DNA of 64,000 nt from the NCBI GenBank assembly GCA_947259105.1, contig CAMYKU010000002.1, positions 1 through 64,000 of the forward strand. The letters are read 5' to 3'. Below, piece by piece: positions 51,296 to 60,648 of the stretch. Position 1 is the first letter of the stretch, and each line of letters opens with the position of its first letter. Under the pieces are notes generated by a model, which saw nothing but the letters and a program-made list of their open reading frames with translations, was not told where the DNA came from and did no database searches. The position numbers and the translations under genes are program-made. The stretch is from an uncultured Alphaproteobacteria bacterium (GTDB taxonomy: Bacteria > Pseudomonadota > Alphaproteobacteria > UBA8366 > JADFVY01).

Positions 51296-52582
51296 TCACA
51301 TGCCCCACGGCAAGGCACGCCGCGACGGCAGTTCCCCGCGCCCGCCCAGGGCCTCGGCGATGCGGATGCCCTCGTTCCATTTGGCCAGACGTTCCGAGCG
51401 TGCGAACGAGCCGACCTTCAGCATCTCCGCGCCCCAGCCGACCGCCAGATGGACGATGGTGACGTCCTCGCTCTCGCCGGACCGGGCCGACACGATGCTG
51501 GTCCAGCCGGCACCCCGGGACGCCTCCAGCGCGGCTTTCGCTTCGCTCAGCGTGCCGGCCTGGTTGGGTTTGACGAGCAGAGCGTTGCACTGGCGCATCG
51601 CCGCCGCCGGGCCGACACGCGCCGCACTGGTGACCAGCAGATCGTCGCCGACAACGGCGATCCGGCCGCCCGCGGCCTCGGTGAACCGCCGAAACCCGTC
51701 CGGATCGTCTTCGCCGAGCGGATCCTCGACAGCGACGACGGGATACCGGGCGATCCAGTCGAGCAGCATCTCGATCAGGCCGTCACTGTCCATTTCTCGG
51801 CCTTCCAGGCCCAGCCGGTAGCGCCCGGCGGCACCGAACTCCGATGCGGCGATATCGAGCGAAATGGCCATCTGCTCACCTGGTATCAGGCCCGCGCGCT
51901 CGATGGCGGCGACCAGCAGTTCCAGGCCTTCCTCGTTGCTCTCGAACGCCGGCCAGAACCCGCCCTCGTCGGCAACGCCCTGCAATGTTCCGCGATCGGC
52001 CATCAGCCGGCCGGCCGCCCGGTACACTTCGGCCGTCCAGTCAAGCGCCTGAATATAGTCCTCTGCACCGACGGCGACGACCATGAAGTCCTGGATATCG
52101 ACCCGGCCGCCGGCATGCGCCCCGCCCCCGAAGATCTGGATCTCCGGAATCGGAAGTCGCGGCTTTTGGTCTACTAGTAGATATTCCCAGAGCGGAATTT
52201 GCAACTCGGCGGCAGCGGCATGGGCGATCGCCATGGATACCGAGACGATCGCGTTGGCGCCAAGGCGCGCCTTGTCCGGTGTTCCGTCGAGCGCGACCAT
52301 CGCAGCGTCGACGGCTGCCTGATCGCGGGCGTCCATGCCGGCAACCGCCGGCGAAATCTCACGCCCGATCGACTCCACGGCCAGGGTGACGTCGAAACCG
52401 CCGAAGGCTTCGCCCCCGTCGCGGCGCTCGACCGCCTCGCCCTGCCCGGTCGAGGCGCCCGCCGGTGCGACCGCGCGACCGCTGGCGCCGCCGGCCAGCA
52501 GCACCTCCGCCTCGACGGTCGGCCGGCCCCGGGAATCCCACACACGGCGCCCGAGAACGGTCTCGATGGCGGTCCCGCTCAC
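51296..52582 (-). CDS. Divergent enolase-like protein with two altered active-site residues
   Basis: A full-length enolase paralog, 428 residues, and unlike the main eno it has the complete N-terminal domain (LDGTPDKARLGANAI). Retained are the SGASTG-type loop GASTG, His of GGGAHAG, DEGG Glu206, Asp243, VEDP Glu286, GDD (313-314), Lys338 and Lys389. Altered are the acid of the QEF motif (QDF, Asp165) and the His of SHRSGE (SARSGE, Ala366). These match yeast Glu168 and His373, needed for normal 2-phosphoglycerate turnover. It probably acts on a related phospho-hydroxyacid. Its start overlaps the kinase stop by 4 bases. Confidence 0.85.
   Translation of the reverse strand: MSGTAIETVLGRRVWDSRGRPTVEAEVLLAGGASGRAVAPAGASTGQGEAVERRDGGEAFGGFDVTLAVESIGREISPAVAGMDARDQAAVDAAMVALDGTPDKARLGANAIVSVSMAIAHAAAAELQIPLWEYLLVDQKPRLPIPEIQIFGGGAHAGGRVDIQDFMVVAVGAEDYIQALDWTAEVYRAAGRLMADRGTLQGVADEGGFWPAFESNEEGLELLVAAIERAGLIPGEQMAISLDIAASEFGAAGRYRLGLEGREMDSDGLIEMLLDWIARYPVVAVEDPLGEDDPDGFRRFTEAAGGRIAVVGDDLLVTSAARVGPAAAMRQCNALLVKPNQAGTLSEAKAALEASRGAGWTSIVSARSGESEDVTIVHLAVGWGAEMLKVGSFARSERLAKWNEGIRIAEALGGRGELPSRRALPWGM
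52170..52181. repeat. Second copy of TCTACTAGTAGA palindrome
   Basis: The same 12-base palindromic core as at 27011-27026, here inside the enolase-like gene, where it encodes Leu-Leu-Val with the rare codons CTA CTA GTA. On the gene strand the match extends to 14 bases. Confidence 0.45.
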
Positions 52583-53580
52583 AGTCCCAACTCCCTTCGC
52601 CAGGCGTCGCCCACTTCGCTAAACCGCGCCGGCGGCGTTGTCAGCAGCGCCCGCGCCACCCGCCGGACCCGATTCCTGTCCCCTTCCCCGGTGACGTACT
52701 CGACCGGCGACCTGCCGTCGACACGGCCGAGAAACAGCCCCGGCACCAGGGTCGCCGCCCGCGCTTCGGCCGCATCGCGCGGCTCCCAGTCGACGCCTGC
52801 GAGCCAGGTCGCGGAAAGCGCATCGAAGCATGCGAGGTAGGTTCGGGAAAGTTCCGGATTCCATAAGCATTTCAGCAACATGTGCTTCAGGCAAAAGGAA
52901 ATGTCGAACACCGGATCGCCGTACCAGGCGCACTCCGCATCGATGAACACCGGTCCCGCGGGGCCGATCAGGATGTTCTTCGGGCTGACGTCGCCATGGA
53001 CCAGCGCCAGCCTGGTCTCGGCGGTGCGCCGCGACAGGCCGAACAACACGTCCTTCAGATCGGGATGGCGGGCCGCGGTCGCTTCGAGATACGGCTCCAG
53101 CCGTATCGCATGAAAGATCCGGCCGGTCGGAAACCGGTCGGCGACGGCCTTCTTACCGGCCGTCGCGGCGTGAATCCGGGCAATGCGGCTTCCCACCTCG
53201 GCCGCCACCGCGGGATCCGCCCGGCCGGCCTGCAGTTCCGCCTTCCACTGGCGGTAACGGTCGGGATCGAGAAACGCCATGGCGAACAGGCCGGCCTGGG
53301 AATCGTGGCCGATGAGCCCCGGCACCGCATCGGGTTCGACCCCTGCGGCCGTTTCGAACCAGCCGACCTCGTAGGCATTGCGTTCGACCGGCGCGAACCA
53401 GTCGGTTTCGACGCGGAGCTTCGGCAGCGCGCGCTTGATGCAGACGGGCCCCGACGGCAGGTCGACTCGCCAGATATCCGACGAAACACCCCCAGCCAGT
53501 TTTTCGAATCGAAGCGGGCCGTCGTCCCCCTGCAGGCCCAGGCGCGCCAGCGCGGCGCGCAGGAAGGCGCCGTCGTCCAT
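52579..53580 (-). CDS. Small-molecule kinase of the APH/MTR-kinase type, paired with the enolase-like gene
   Basis: A 333-residue protein-kinase-like-fold phosphotransferase. Motifs are GGVSSDIWRV near 30-39, a VCIKRALPKLR segment with the ATP Lys near 49, the catalytic LVHGDVSPKNIL (Asp197, Asn202), and the metal motif IDAECAWYGDP with a D-x-E pair (Asp214, Glu216). The D-x-E form and ALPKLR are typical of 5-methylthioribose kinase, not the DxD of aminoglycoside enzymes. No mtnA or other methionine-salvage genes are near. Its start is 8 bases after the coaD stop, and its stop overlaps the enolase-like start, so the pair is coupled. Confidence 0.82.
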   Translation of the reverse strand: MDDGAFLRAALARLGLQGDDGPLRFEKLAGGVSSDIWRVDLPSGPVCIKRALPKLRVETDWFAPVERNAYEVGWFETAAGVEPDAVPGLIGHDSQAGLFAMAFLDPDRYRQWKAELQAGRADPAVAAEVGSRIARIHAATAGKKAVADRFPTGRIFHAIRLEPYLEATAARHPDLKDVLFGLSRRTAETRLALVHGDVSPKNILIGPAGPVFIDAECAWYGDPVFDISFCLKHMLLKCLWNPELSRTYLACFDALSATWLAGVDWEPRDAAEARAATLVPGLFLGRVDGRSPVEYVTGEGDRNRVRRVARALLTTPPARFSEVGDAWRRELGL

Positions 53581-53588
53581 CGCTGCGG

Positions 53589-54101
53589 TCAGTCCCGCCC
53601 CAGCTTGCGCTTGAGGTGGTCGTGCACGCGGGGCGGCAGGAATTGCTCGACATCACCGCCAAGCAGCGCGATCTCTTTCACGAAGCGCGAGGAAATGAAC
53701 TGGTTGCGGTCGAGCGCCATCAGGAACACCGTTTCGACCTCGCTGTTCAGCCTGCGGTTCATCGCCGCCATCTGGAATTCGTACTCGAAGTCCGACACGG
53801 CCCTGAGGCCGCGCACGATGACGCTGGCGCCGACATCCCCCACGAAATGCATCAGCAGGTTGCCGAACGGCCGGACCTCGATGGTCGCCTTCGCCTCGCC
53901 GGGCAATGCCTCCAGTCCCGCTTTCACGAGCTCCACGCGCTCGTCGACATTGAACATCGGATCCTTGCCGGCATTGTTGGCGACCGCGACGATCAGCCGG
54001 TCGACCAGATGCAGCGCGGAACGCGCGATGACGTCGAGATGGCCGACGGTGATCGGATCGAACGTGCCGGGGTAAACCCCGACTCTCGGTTTACTGGCCA
54101 T
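53589..54101 (-). CDS. coaD: Pantetheine-phosphate adenylyltransferase
   Basis: CoaD makes dephospho-CoA from phosphopantetheine and ATP. It has 170 residues. The nucleotidyl-transferase motif YPGTFDPITVGHLDVI lies at about 10-25, with RGLRAVSDFEYEFQMA near 95-110 and the ISSR segment near 141. The ATG at 54101 gives the normal N-terminus. Placed between gyrA (27 bases upstream on the same strand) and the kinase gene. Confidence 0.95.
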   Translation of the reverse strand: MASKPRVGVYPGTFDPITVGHLDVIARSALHLVDRLIVAVANNAGKDPMFNVDERVELVKAGLEALPGEAKATIEVRPFGNLLMHFVGDVGASVIVRGLRAVSDFEYEFQMAAMNRRLNSEVETVFLMALDRNQFISSRFVKEIALLGGDVEQFLPPRVHDHLKRKLGRD

Positions 54102-54128
54102 ATTAACCCTATCCAGTCCTGTGCCCGT

Positions 54129-56882
54129 TCAATCGCCGTTTTCGGCGTCCGACTCGTTTTCAGCGTCCGATTCGTTGTCGTCGGCCTCTTCCTGCAGGCG
54201 CGCCACCGAGACCACCCGTTCGTCCTCCCCGACCCGGAACAGCGTCACGCCCTGGGTCTTGCGTCCCGCGATCCGGATGTCGTCGACCGGGCAGCGGATC
54301 AGCTGGCCACCGTCGGTTACCAGCATGATCTGGTCCATCGGCTCCACCGGGAATGCGGCGACGACGAGACCGTTGCGCTCGGTGACCTCGATATTGGCGA
54401 TTCCTTTGCCGCCACGCCCGGTGATCCGGTATTCGTAGGCCGAACTGCGCTTGCCGTAGCCCTTTTCGGTCATGGTCAGGATGAACTGCTCGTTCCCGGC
54501 CAGTTCGGCGAACGTTGCCGGAGCCAGTTCGGCCGGTACGGGTTCGCCCTCGCCTTCCTCGTCGCCGGCGCGCCTCAGGGCGGCAGCAGCCCGCAGATAG
54601 TCGTCGCGCACCTTCATGTCGATCTCGGCGTGATGCAGGATCGTCATCGAGATCACCTCGTCGTCGGCGTCGAGCCTGATGCCGCGCACACCCGTCGAGG
54701 TTCGCCCGCTGAACACGCGCACCCCGGTGACCGGAAAGCGGATGCACATGCCGCCGCGGCTGGACAACAGCACGTCGTCATCCTCGGTGCAGGTCTTGAC
54801 CCCGACCAGCCGGTCGGCGTCGCCCAGCTTCATCGCGATCTTGCCGTTGGCCTTGATGTTGATGAAGTCGGACAGACGGTTCCGCCGCACGTTGCCGCCG
54901 GTGGTGGCGAACATGACGTTGAGCGCGCTCCAGCTCTCCTCGTCCTCGGGCAGGGGCATGACTGTGGTGATGGTTTCCCCGGCTTCGAGGGGCAACAGGT
55001 TGACCATGGCCTTGCCGCGCGCCTGCGGGCTGCCTTCCGGCAGGCGGTAGACTTTCATCTGGTAGACCATGCCGCGCGACGAGAAGAACAGGACCGGCGC
55101 ATGCGTCGAGGCCACGAACACCTCGCCGACGAAATCCTCCTCGCGGGTGCTCATGCCGGCGCGCCCCTTGCCGCCGCGGCGCTGGGCCCGGTACATCGAC
55201 AGCGGCACGCGCTTGATGTACCCGCCGTGGGTGACGGTGACCACCATGTCCTCGCGCTGGATCAGATCCTCGATATCGTGCTCGAACTCGGCGTCCTCGA
55301 TGTTCGTGCGGCGTTCGTCCGCAAACTGCTCGCGCACCGCGCGCATCTCCTCGCGAAGCACATCGAGGAGGCGCGTGCGCGACTGCAGGATCTCGATCAG
55401 CCCCTTGATCTTGCCGGCCAGATCCTCGGTCTCGCCCGTCAGTTTGTCGCGCTCGAGTCCGGTGAGCCGTTGCAGGCGCAACTCGAGGATCGCGCGGGCC
55501 TGTTCCTCCGAAAGCCGGTACTGGCCGTCCACCACCTTGTGCCCGGGATCGTCGATCAGGCGGATGAACGGCTCGACGTCGCCGGCCGGCCAGTCGCGCC
55601 CCATCAGCGCCTCGCGCGCAGCCGCCGGATCCGGTGCGGCCCGAATCAGTTCGATCACCGCGTCGATATTGGAGATCGCGACCAGCAGCCCCGCAAGGAT
55701 ATGCGCCCGTTCGCGCGCCTTGCGCAGCTCGAAGGCAGTGCGCCGGGTGATGACCTGTTCGCGGAAGGCGATGAACGCGACCAGGAACTGCTTGAGGTTC
55801 ATCTGCTCCGGCCGGCCGCCGTTCAACGCCAGGGCATTGACGCCGAAACTGGTCTGCAGCGGCGTATACCGGAACAGCTGCGCCAGCACCACTTCGGCAA
55901 TGGCGTCGCGTTTCAGATCTACGACCACGCGCAGCCCGTCACGGTCCGATTCGTCCCGCAGGTCGGCGATGCCCTCGACCAGCTTTTCGCGGTAAACCTC
56001 ACCGATCCGGTCCAGCAGCCGCGTCTTTCCGACCTGATACGGAATCTCCGTGACGACGATCGCCTGCCGATCCTTGGGGGCGTCCTCGATATGCGTACGC
56101 GCCCGCATCACCACCGAGCCGCGCCCGGTATGATAGGCGGCGCGAATCCCGGCCCGGCCCATAATCAACCCGCCGGTCGGGAAATCCGGGCCCGGCACGT
56201 ATGCCATCAATTCGTCGATGGTAATGTCCGGATTGTCGACACAGGCAAGGCAGGCATCGACCACCTCGCCCAGATTGTGCGGCGGAATGTTGGTCGCCAT
56301 GCCGACCGCGATCCCGCCGGCGCCGTTGACCAGGATATTCGGATAACTCGCCGGCAGGACGACGGGCTCTTCCCGCTCGTTGTCGTAGGTCGGCTGGAAA
56401 TCGACGGTATCCTTGTCGATATCCTCGAGCAGCGATTCCGCGGCCCTGGTCAGCCTGGCTTCGGTGTAACGCATCGCAGCAGCCTTTTCCGGATCGATCG
56501 ATCCGAAATTGCCCTGGCCGTTGACCAGCAGCAGCCGCATCGCGAAATCCTGCGCCATGCGGACGAGTGCGTCGTAGATGGCCGAATCGCCGTGCGGATG
56601 ATACTTGCCCATGACTTCGCCGACGATGTTGGCCGATTTGCGCGTCCTCTTGTCGGCGGTGTACCCCCCCTGCTTCATCCCGAACAGGATGCGGCGGTGC
56701 ACGGGTTTCAGGCCGTCGCGCACGTCGGGAAGCGCACGGCTCACGATCACGCTCATCGCGTAATCGAGATACGAGCGCTTCATCTCCTCTTCGATCGTTA
56801 CCTGGGGAACGCTCGAGGGATCCTTGGGCGTGGTTTCGTCGGTGCTCAATGTCTGCGGAGTCGTTTCATCTGCGGGTGTCAA
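54129..56882 (-). CDS. gyrA: DNA gyrase subunit A
   Basis: Breakage-reunion subunit of DNA gyrase, 917 residues. The catalytic Tyr139 lies in MRYTEARL. The quinolone region reads [16 protein letters not shown], with Ser100 and Asp104 at the usual resistance positions, so it is the wild-type form. The GyrA box QRRGGKG opens the C-terminal beta-pinwheel, which is followed by an acidic tail. The start is a TTG at 56882 directly after an in-frame stop; the first ATG would remove the conserved EEEM region start. It is divergent from aruH. Confidence 0.95.
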   Translation of the reverse strand: MTPADETTPQTLSTDETTPKDPSSVPQVTIEEEMKRSYLDYAMSVIVSRALPDVRDGLKPVHRRILFGMKQGGYTADKRTRKSANIVGEVMGKYHPHGDSAIYDALVRMAQDFAMRLLLVNGQGNFGSIDPEKAAAMRYTEARLTRAAESLLEDIDKDTVDFQPTYDNEREEPVVLPASYPNILVNGAGGIAVGMATNIPPHNLGEVVDACLACVDNPDITIDELMAYVPGPDFPTGGLIMGRAGIRAAYHTGRGSVVMRARTHIEDAPKDRQAIVVTEIPYQVGKTRLLDRIGEVYREKLVEGIADLRDESDRDGLRVVVDLKRDAIAEVVLAQLFRYTPLQTSFGVNALALNGGRPEQMNLKQFLVAFIAFREQVITRRTAFELRKARERAHILAGLLVAISNIDAVIELIRAAPDPAAAREALMGRDWPAGDVEPFIRLIDDPGHKVVDGQYRLSEEQARAILELRLQRLTGLERDKLTGETEDLAGKIKGLIEILQSRTRLLDVLREEMRAVREQFADERRTNIEDAEFEHDIEDLIQREDMVVTVTHGGYIKRVPLSMYRAQRRGGKGRAGMSTREEDFVGEVFVASTHAPVLFFSSRGMVYQMKVYRLPEGSPQARGKAMVNLLPLEAGETITTVMPLPEDEESWSALNVMFATTGGNVRRNRLSDFINIKANGKIAMKLGDADRLVGVKTCTEDDDVLLSSRGGMCIRFPVTGVRVFSGRTSTGVRGIRLDADDEVISMTILHHAEIDMKVRDDYLRAAAALRRAGDEEGEGEPVPAELAPATFAELAGNEQFILTMTEKGYGKRSSAYEYRITGRGGKGIANIEVTERNGLVVAAFPVEPMDQIMLVTDGGQLIRCPVDDIRIAGRKTQGVTLFRVGEDERVVSVARLQEEADDNESDAENESDAENGD

Positions 56883-57150
56883 AATCTAGCCCGTTTCGGC
56901 CCTGCGAACAACAAAATAAGCCGATTCCAGGCCGTGCGGATCGTCGGCCGGTGCAGGTACGCGGATCACATGCAAAACACCGAAAAACAGGAACAAAGCT
57001 GTTGCGCCGCCAATATTGCGGAGGCACCCTGTCGCCGGTGTGACGGGCTACGGCTGCATGGGCGTAATCCGGCGTCTTTGAATTCATCCGTATGGGCATC
57101 GAACCGCGCCGCGAAACCGGTGATGCGCTCAATTCTGAACGGTGGTCGAA

Positions 57151-58329
57151 ATGCGGTTTTCCTCGCTGACAGAGCGGATCGGCGGTGAAGGTTCCCGGGC
57201 CTGGGAGATCCACAACCGTGCCATGACGCGCGTTCGCGGCGGCGAGGACGTCATACTGTTGAGCATCGGTGATCCGGATTTCGACACGCCGCCATCGATT
57301 GTCGACAGCTGCGTGGCGAGCCTTCGTGCGGGAAATACACACTATTCCGCGATATCCGGCGACCCGGCGCTGCGCGCGGCGATCGCCCGCCACCATGCGG
57401 CGGTCGCCGGGGTGCCATGTTCGCCGGACCAGGTGGTGGTCTTCCATGGAGCCCAGAACGCACTGTTTTCTGCGGCGATCTGCCTGCTCGACCGCGGCGA
57501 CGATGTCATCGTGCCGGAGCCGATGTATGTCACCTACGAGGCGGTCGTCGGTGCATCGGGTGCGCGCATGGTGCCGGTCCCCTGTCCGCGCGAGGCCGGC
57601 TTCCATCTCGACCTCGACGCGCTGGCGGCGGCGGTGACCCCGCAAACCCGGGCGATTCTGCTGAATACCCCGAACAATCCGACCGGCACCGTGCTGACCG
57701 CCGATGAACTGGCCGCGGTGGCCGATCTCTGCAGCCGACACGATCTGTGGCTCATTTCCGACGAGGTCTACGCCACACTGACCTTCGAGCGCGACCACGT
57801 CAGCCCCTGTGCGCTGCCCGGCATGGCCGAACGAACGGTGACCGTCAACAGCCTCTCGAAGTCGCACGCCATGACCGGATGGCGGATCGGCTGGACCGTC
57901 TCGCCCCCCGAATTGACCGTACACCTCGGAAATCTGGCTCTGTGCATGCACTACGGATGCCCGGGTTTCATTCAGGACGCCGCGGCAGCCGGACTGGACA
58001 ATGCGCCGGCCGAAATTGCCGCCATGAAAGCGGAACTCATGGCCCGGCGGGATCTCGTCTGCGACCGGCTCGACGGCGTCGCGGGCCTGGAATACCTGAA
58101 ACCCGACGCCGGGATGTTCGTCATGCTCGACGTGCGGGGAACCGGCACAACGGCATTCGAATTCGCATCGGGCCTTCTCGAGTCGTACGGGGTTTCCCTG
58201 CTGCCCGCCGATGCCTTCGGGCAGAGCGCCAGGGGTCATCTGCGGATCGGGCTATGCTCGGACCAGGACACGCTGGCGGAGGCCTGCCGCCGAATTGTCC
58301 GGCATACCGAAGCCGTGATGCAGCGCTGA
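57151..58329 (+). CDS. aruH: Arginine:pyruvate transaminase, AruH-like
   Basis: Fold-type I aminotransferase, 392 residues. The PLP Lys237 lies in SLSKSHAMTGWR, with NTPNNPTG near 174 and ISDEVYA near 205. It matches what I recall of AruH of Pseudomonas along its length, including LSIGDPDFDTP and MYVTYEAV. AruH converts arginine and pyruvate to 5-guanidino-2-oxopentanoate and alanine. The aruI partner converges on it. The ATG at 57151 follows GGTGG; a GTG at 57142 is also in frame. It ends before a strong terminator at 58340. Confidence 0.85.
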   Translation: MRFSSLTERIGGEGSRAWEIHNRAMTRVRGGEDVILLSIGDPDFDTPPSIVDSCVASLRAGNTHYSAISGDPALRAAIARHHAAVAGVPCSPDQVVVFHGAQNALFSAAICLLDRGDDVIVPEPMYVTYEAVVGASGARMVPVPCPREAGFHLDLDALAAAVTPQTRAILLNTPNNPTGTVLTADELAAVADLCSRHDLWLISDEVYATLTFERDHVSPCALPGMAERTVTVNSLSKSHAMTGWRIGWTVSPPELTVHLGNLALCMHYGCPGFIQDAAAAGLDNAPAEIAAMKAELMARRDLVCDRLDGVAGLEYLKPDAGMFVMLDVRGTGTTAFEFASGLLESYGVSLLPADAFGQSARGHLRIGLCSDQDTLAEACRRIVRHTEAVMQR

Positions 58330-58339
58330 GGGGCTTATG

Positions 58340-58362
58340 AATAGGCACCACGCCTATTTTTG
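58340..58362 (+). terminator. Rho-independent terminator after aruH
   Basis: AATAGGC (58340-58346) pairs perfectly with GCCTATT (58352-58358) across ACCAC, and the pairing arm runs directly into TTT. Near-ideal intrinsic terminator for aruH. Confidence 0.85.
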
Positions 58363-58425
58363 CCGGCTCAAAACCTTATTCGACGCCGCCTCGACCATAC
58401 GCCGCGCATTGGGCCGTCGGGACGG

Positions 58426-60027
58426 TCACGCAAGATCCGGCAGATCCTCCCGGATTTCGATCAGCGTCGGGCCGCCCGCCGCCAGTGCGTCGCGCAGGTG
58501 CTGGCCCAGGGCATCAAGCGTCTGCAGGCGCACCGCATGGCAGCCATAGGCTTCCGCCAGGACCTGGAAGTCCGGATTGCGCGCTTTGACGCCAATTTCC
58601 GCGATGTCGGCCGCGACCATGCCGTCGCGAATCTGGCCAAGACCTTCGTTGTTCCACACGATAACGGGCAGGGCCAGCCCCAGCTCCGCGGCCGTGCCCA
58701 GCTCCGGCAGGGTAAACTGGAACCCGTAATCGCCGGCCAGCGCCACCCCGGGCCGCCGCGGATCGGCCAGCTTGGCGCCGATCGCCGCCGGCAGGGCGTA
58801 ACCGAGGGTGCCGAATCCCAGCGGATGGAACCAGCAACGCGGCCGGTCCACGGGAAAAGCGGCATTTCCGGTGTAGGCGATCTGCGTCATATCGGTCGCA
58901 ACGAAGCCGTCCGCCGGCAGTGCCGCCCGGATCGCCTCGAGCACCCGGATATGCTTTCGCGCAAGCGTACCCCAGCCCGCCGAAACCTCTTGCCGGACTG
59001 CGGCAACACGCTGGTTCTGGCGATCCGCCGGTTGGCCGGATCCGACCTCGCCCAGCGCCTCGACGAATGCCGCCGCGTCGGACCGGATTCCCAGCGCCGG
59101 TTCGGCGTTGAGCGCGAGTTGCGCCTCGGCGATATCGACGCGGATGACCGTACCGCCCAGCTGCAGCGGGTTATCGGCCCAGGAGTCGGTCTCCGACAAT
59201 TCCGATCCGACGACCAGGACAAGATCGGCGTCGGCCAGGAATGCCTGGGTCGGCGGACGCGAGAGCGTCGCGCCGAGGGACAGCCTGTGCGATTCGGGAA
59301 ACACGCCCTTCCCTGCCGTCGTGGTGACCACAGCCGCGCCGATGTCCTCGGCCAGGCGCACGATACGCGCCTGCGGCACATCGACCGCACCGCCGCCGAG
59401 CAGGACCGCCGGCCTGTGCGCCCTTGCGAGCAGGTCCCGCGCGGCGCCGACGGCGGAGTCATCGGGCGTCGGCCTTGGCGCCATGGCGCCAGCCCGCCAC
59501 ACGCCTTCGGCCGGGCCGGCCAGCACGTCGAGCGGCACCGACAGATGCATCGGCCGGGGCCGCGCGGAGGCAAAGGACGAGAACGCCGACTGGATGAACT
59601 CGACGACGTCGGCGGGACCCATCGCGACGCGGCTGTCCGCGGTGATCGGCGCGGTGACGGCGCGCTGGTCGGAGATCTCGTGCAGCCGTCCCCTTCCCTT
59701 GCCCAGATCCGCGCGCGCATTCACCGATGAAATCACCAGCATCGGCACCGAATCGGACATTGCCTGGCCGATCGCCGTCGCGATATTGGTCACGCCGGGC
59801 CCGGTGATGACGATACATACCCCTGGAAGGCCGCTGGCGCGCGCGTAGCCGTCCGCCATGAAGCCGGCGCCCTGCTCATGCCGGACCAGCACATGACGCA
59901 TGGACGAGCCTGCAAGGCCCTTGTAGAGCTCAAGGGTGTGAACGCCCGGAATTCCGAATACGGTGTCGACGCCGTAGGCCTCGAGCAACCCGGCGATTGC
60001 CGCGCCACAGCTCGGATTGCCGGGCAT
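58426..60027 (-). CDS. aruI: 5-guanidino-2-oxopentanoate decarboxylase, AruI-like
   Basis: TPP-dependent decarboxylase of 533 residues. The N-terminal pyrimidine domain has RHEQGAGFMADGYARASG with the activating Glu. The C-terminal TPP domain holds GDYGFQFTLPELGTAAE and the metal-binding NNEGLGQ. Overall it resembles AruI, which decarboxylates the product of AruH to 4-guanidinobutanal. The family name rests on memory of the Pseudomonas pair and on finding aruH next door. It lies 18 bases after ssb and may share its promoter. A 16-bp palindrome occurs inside it. Confidence 0.83.
   Translation of the reverse strand: MPGNPSCGAAIAGLLEAYGVDTVFGIPGVHTLELYKGLAGSSMRHVLVRHEQGAGFMADGYARASGLPGVCIVITGPGVTNIATAIGQAMSDSVPMLVISSVNARADLGKGRGRLHEISDQRAVTAPITADSRVAMGPADVVEFIQSAFSSFASARPRPMHLSVPLDVLAGPAEGVWRAGAMAPRPTPDDSAVGAARDLLARAHRPAVLLGGGAVDVPQARIVRLAEDIGAAVVTTTAGKGVFPESHRLSLGATLSRPPTQAFLADADLVLVVGSELSETDSWADNPLQLGGTVIRVDIAEAQLALNAEPALGIRSDAAAFVEALGEVGSGQPADRQNQRVAAVRQEVSAGWGTLARKHIRVLEAIRAALPADGFVATDMTQIAYTGNAAFPVDRPRCWFHPLGFGTLGYALPAAIGAKLADPRRPGVALAGDYGFQFTLPELGTAAELGLALPVIVWNNEGLGQIRDGMVAADIAEIGVKARNPDFQVLAEAYGCHAVRLQTLDALGQHLRDALAAGGPTLIEIREDLPDLA
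59476..59491. repeat. 16-bp perfect palindrome TGGCGCCATGGCGCCA, second copy
   Basis: Identical to 5260-5275 and read as G-A-M-A-P on the aruI strand. Confidence 0.6.
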
Positions 60028-60045
60028 GGGCTGCCCCTTCCGGGA

Positions 60046-60507
60046 TCAGAACGGGATTTCGTCGTCCAGGTCGGCGCCGGACGCGCCCGCAGGCTGCTCC
60101 GCGTCCTGCGAGTAACCACCACCGCCCCCGCCGGCATAATCGCCACCGCCCTCGCCGCGGCCGTCGAGCAGCACCAGATTGCTGCGAAAGCGCTGCAGCA
60201 CGACTTCCGTCGTGTACTTCTCCTGGCCGCTCTGGTCGGTCCATTTACGGGTCTGCAACTGGCCTTCGAGAAAGACCTTCCGGCCCTTCTGAAGGTATTT
60301 CTCGGCGACTTCGGCCAGTTTCTCGTCGAAGATCACCACGCGGTGCCATTCCGTGCGCTCCTGCATCTCGCCGCTGTTGCGGTCGCGCCAGCGCTCGGAC
60401 GTCGCGACCGAGAGATTGCACACCTTGCCGCCGTTCTGCATCGTCCGCACTTCCGGGTCGCGCCCGAGATTGCCGACGAGAATGACCTTGTTGACGCTGC
60501 CTGCCAT
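60046..60507 (-). CDS. ssb: Single-stranded DNA-binding protein
   Basis: OB-fold SSB of 153 residues, binding single-stranded DNA in replication and repair. The N-terminal domain has [17 protein letters not shown] and [23 protein letters not shown] Gly-rich linker follows, and the acidic tip DDEIPF recruits partner proteins. The ssb and uvrA genes are in their common divergent neighbourhood, though here a secreted-protein gene sits between them. A promoter candidate lies at 60590-60619. Confidence 0.97.
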   Translation of the reverse strand: MAGSVNKVILVGNLGRDPEVRTMQNGGKVCNLSVATSERWRDRNSGEMQERTEWHRVVIFDEKLAEVAEKYLQKGRKVFLEGQLQTRKWTDQSGQEKYTTEVVLQRFRSNLVLLDGRGEGGGDYAGGGGGGYSQDAEQPAGASGADLDDEIPF

Positions 60508-60589
60508 GGATTTCCCGTCCCGATTAGCTTGGTTTTCCGTTATCGCCCCGCGCGACCGCGTGATAGCGCCGCCCGCTGGACTCGCGCCG

Positions 60590-60619
60590 ACTATAGCGGG
60601 TCGGCCGCCCCACCGCCAA
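60590..60619 (-). promoter_or_regulatory. Candidate promoter for ssb (minus strand)
   Basis: Read on the minus strand, TTGGCG (60619-60614) and TATAGT (60595-60590) are 18 bases apart. Transcription would start near 60583, about 75 bases before ssb. Confidence 0.5.
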
Positions 60620-60648
60620 ACTGTTTGATGCCGGATTGCCCGGCGCAG

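Noticed and set aside
52579-53580. Aminoglycoside resistance kinase
   Set aside because: The metal motif is DxE as in MTR kinases and the gene is coupled to an enolase-like gene, so resistance is unlikely.
53616-57188. Long plus-strand open frame opposite coaD and gyrA
   Set aside because: Runs through gyrA in reverse and has no recognisable domain.
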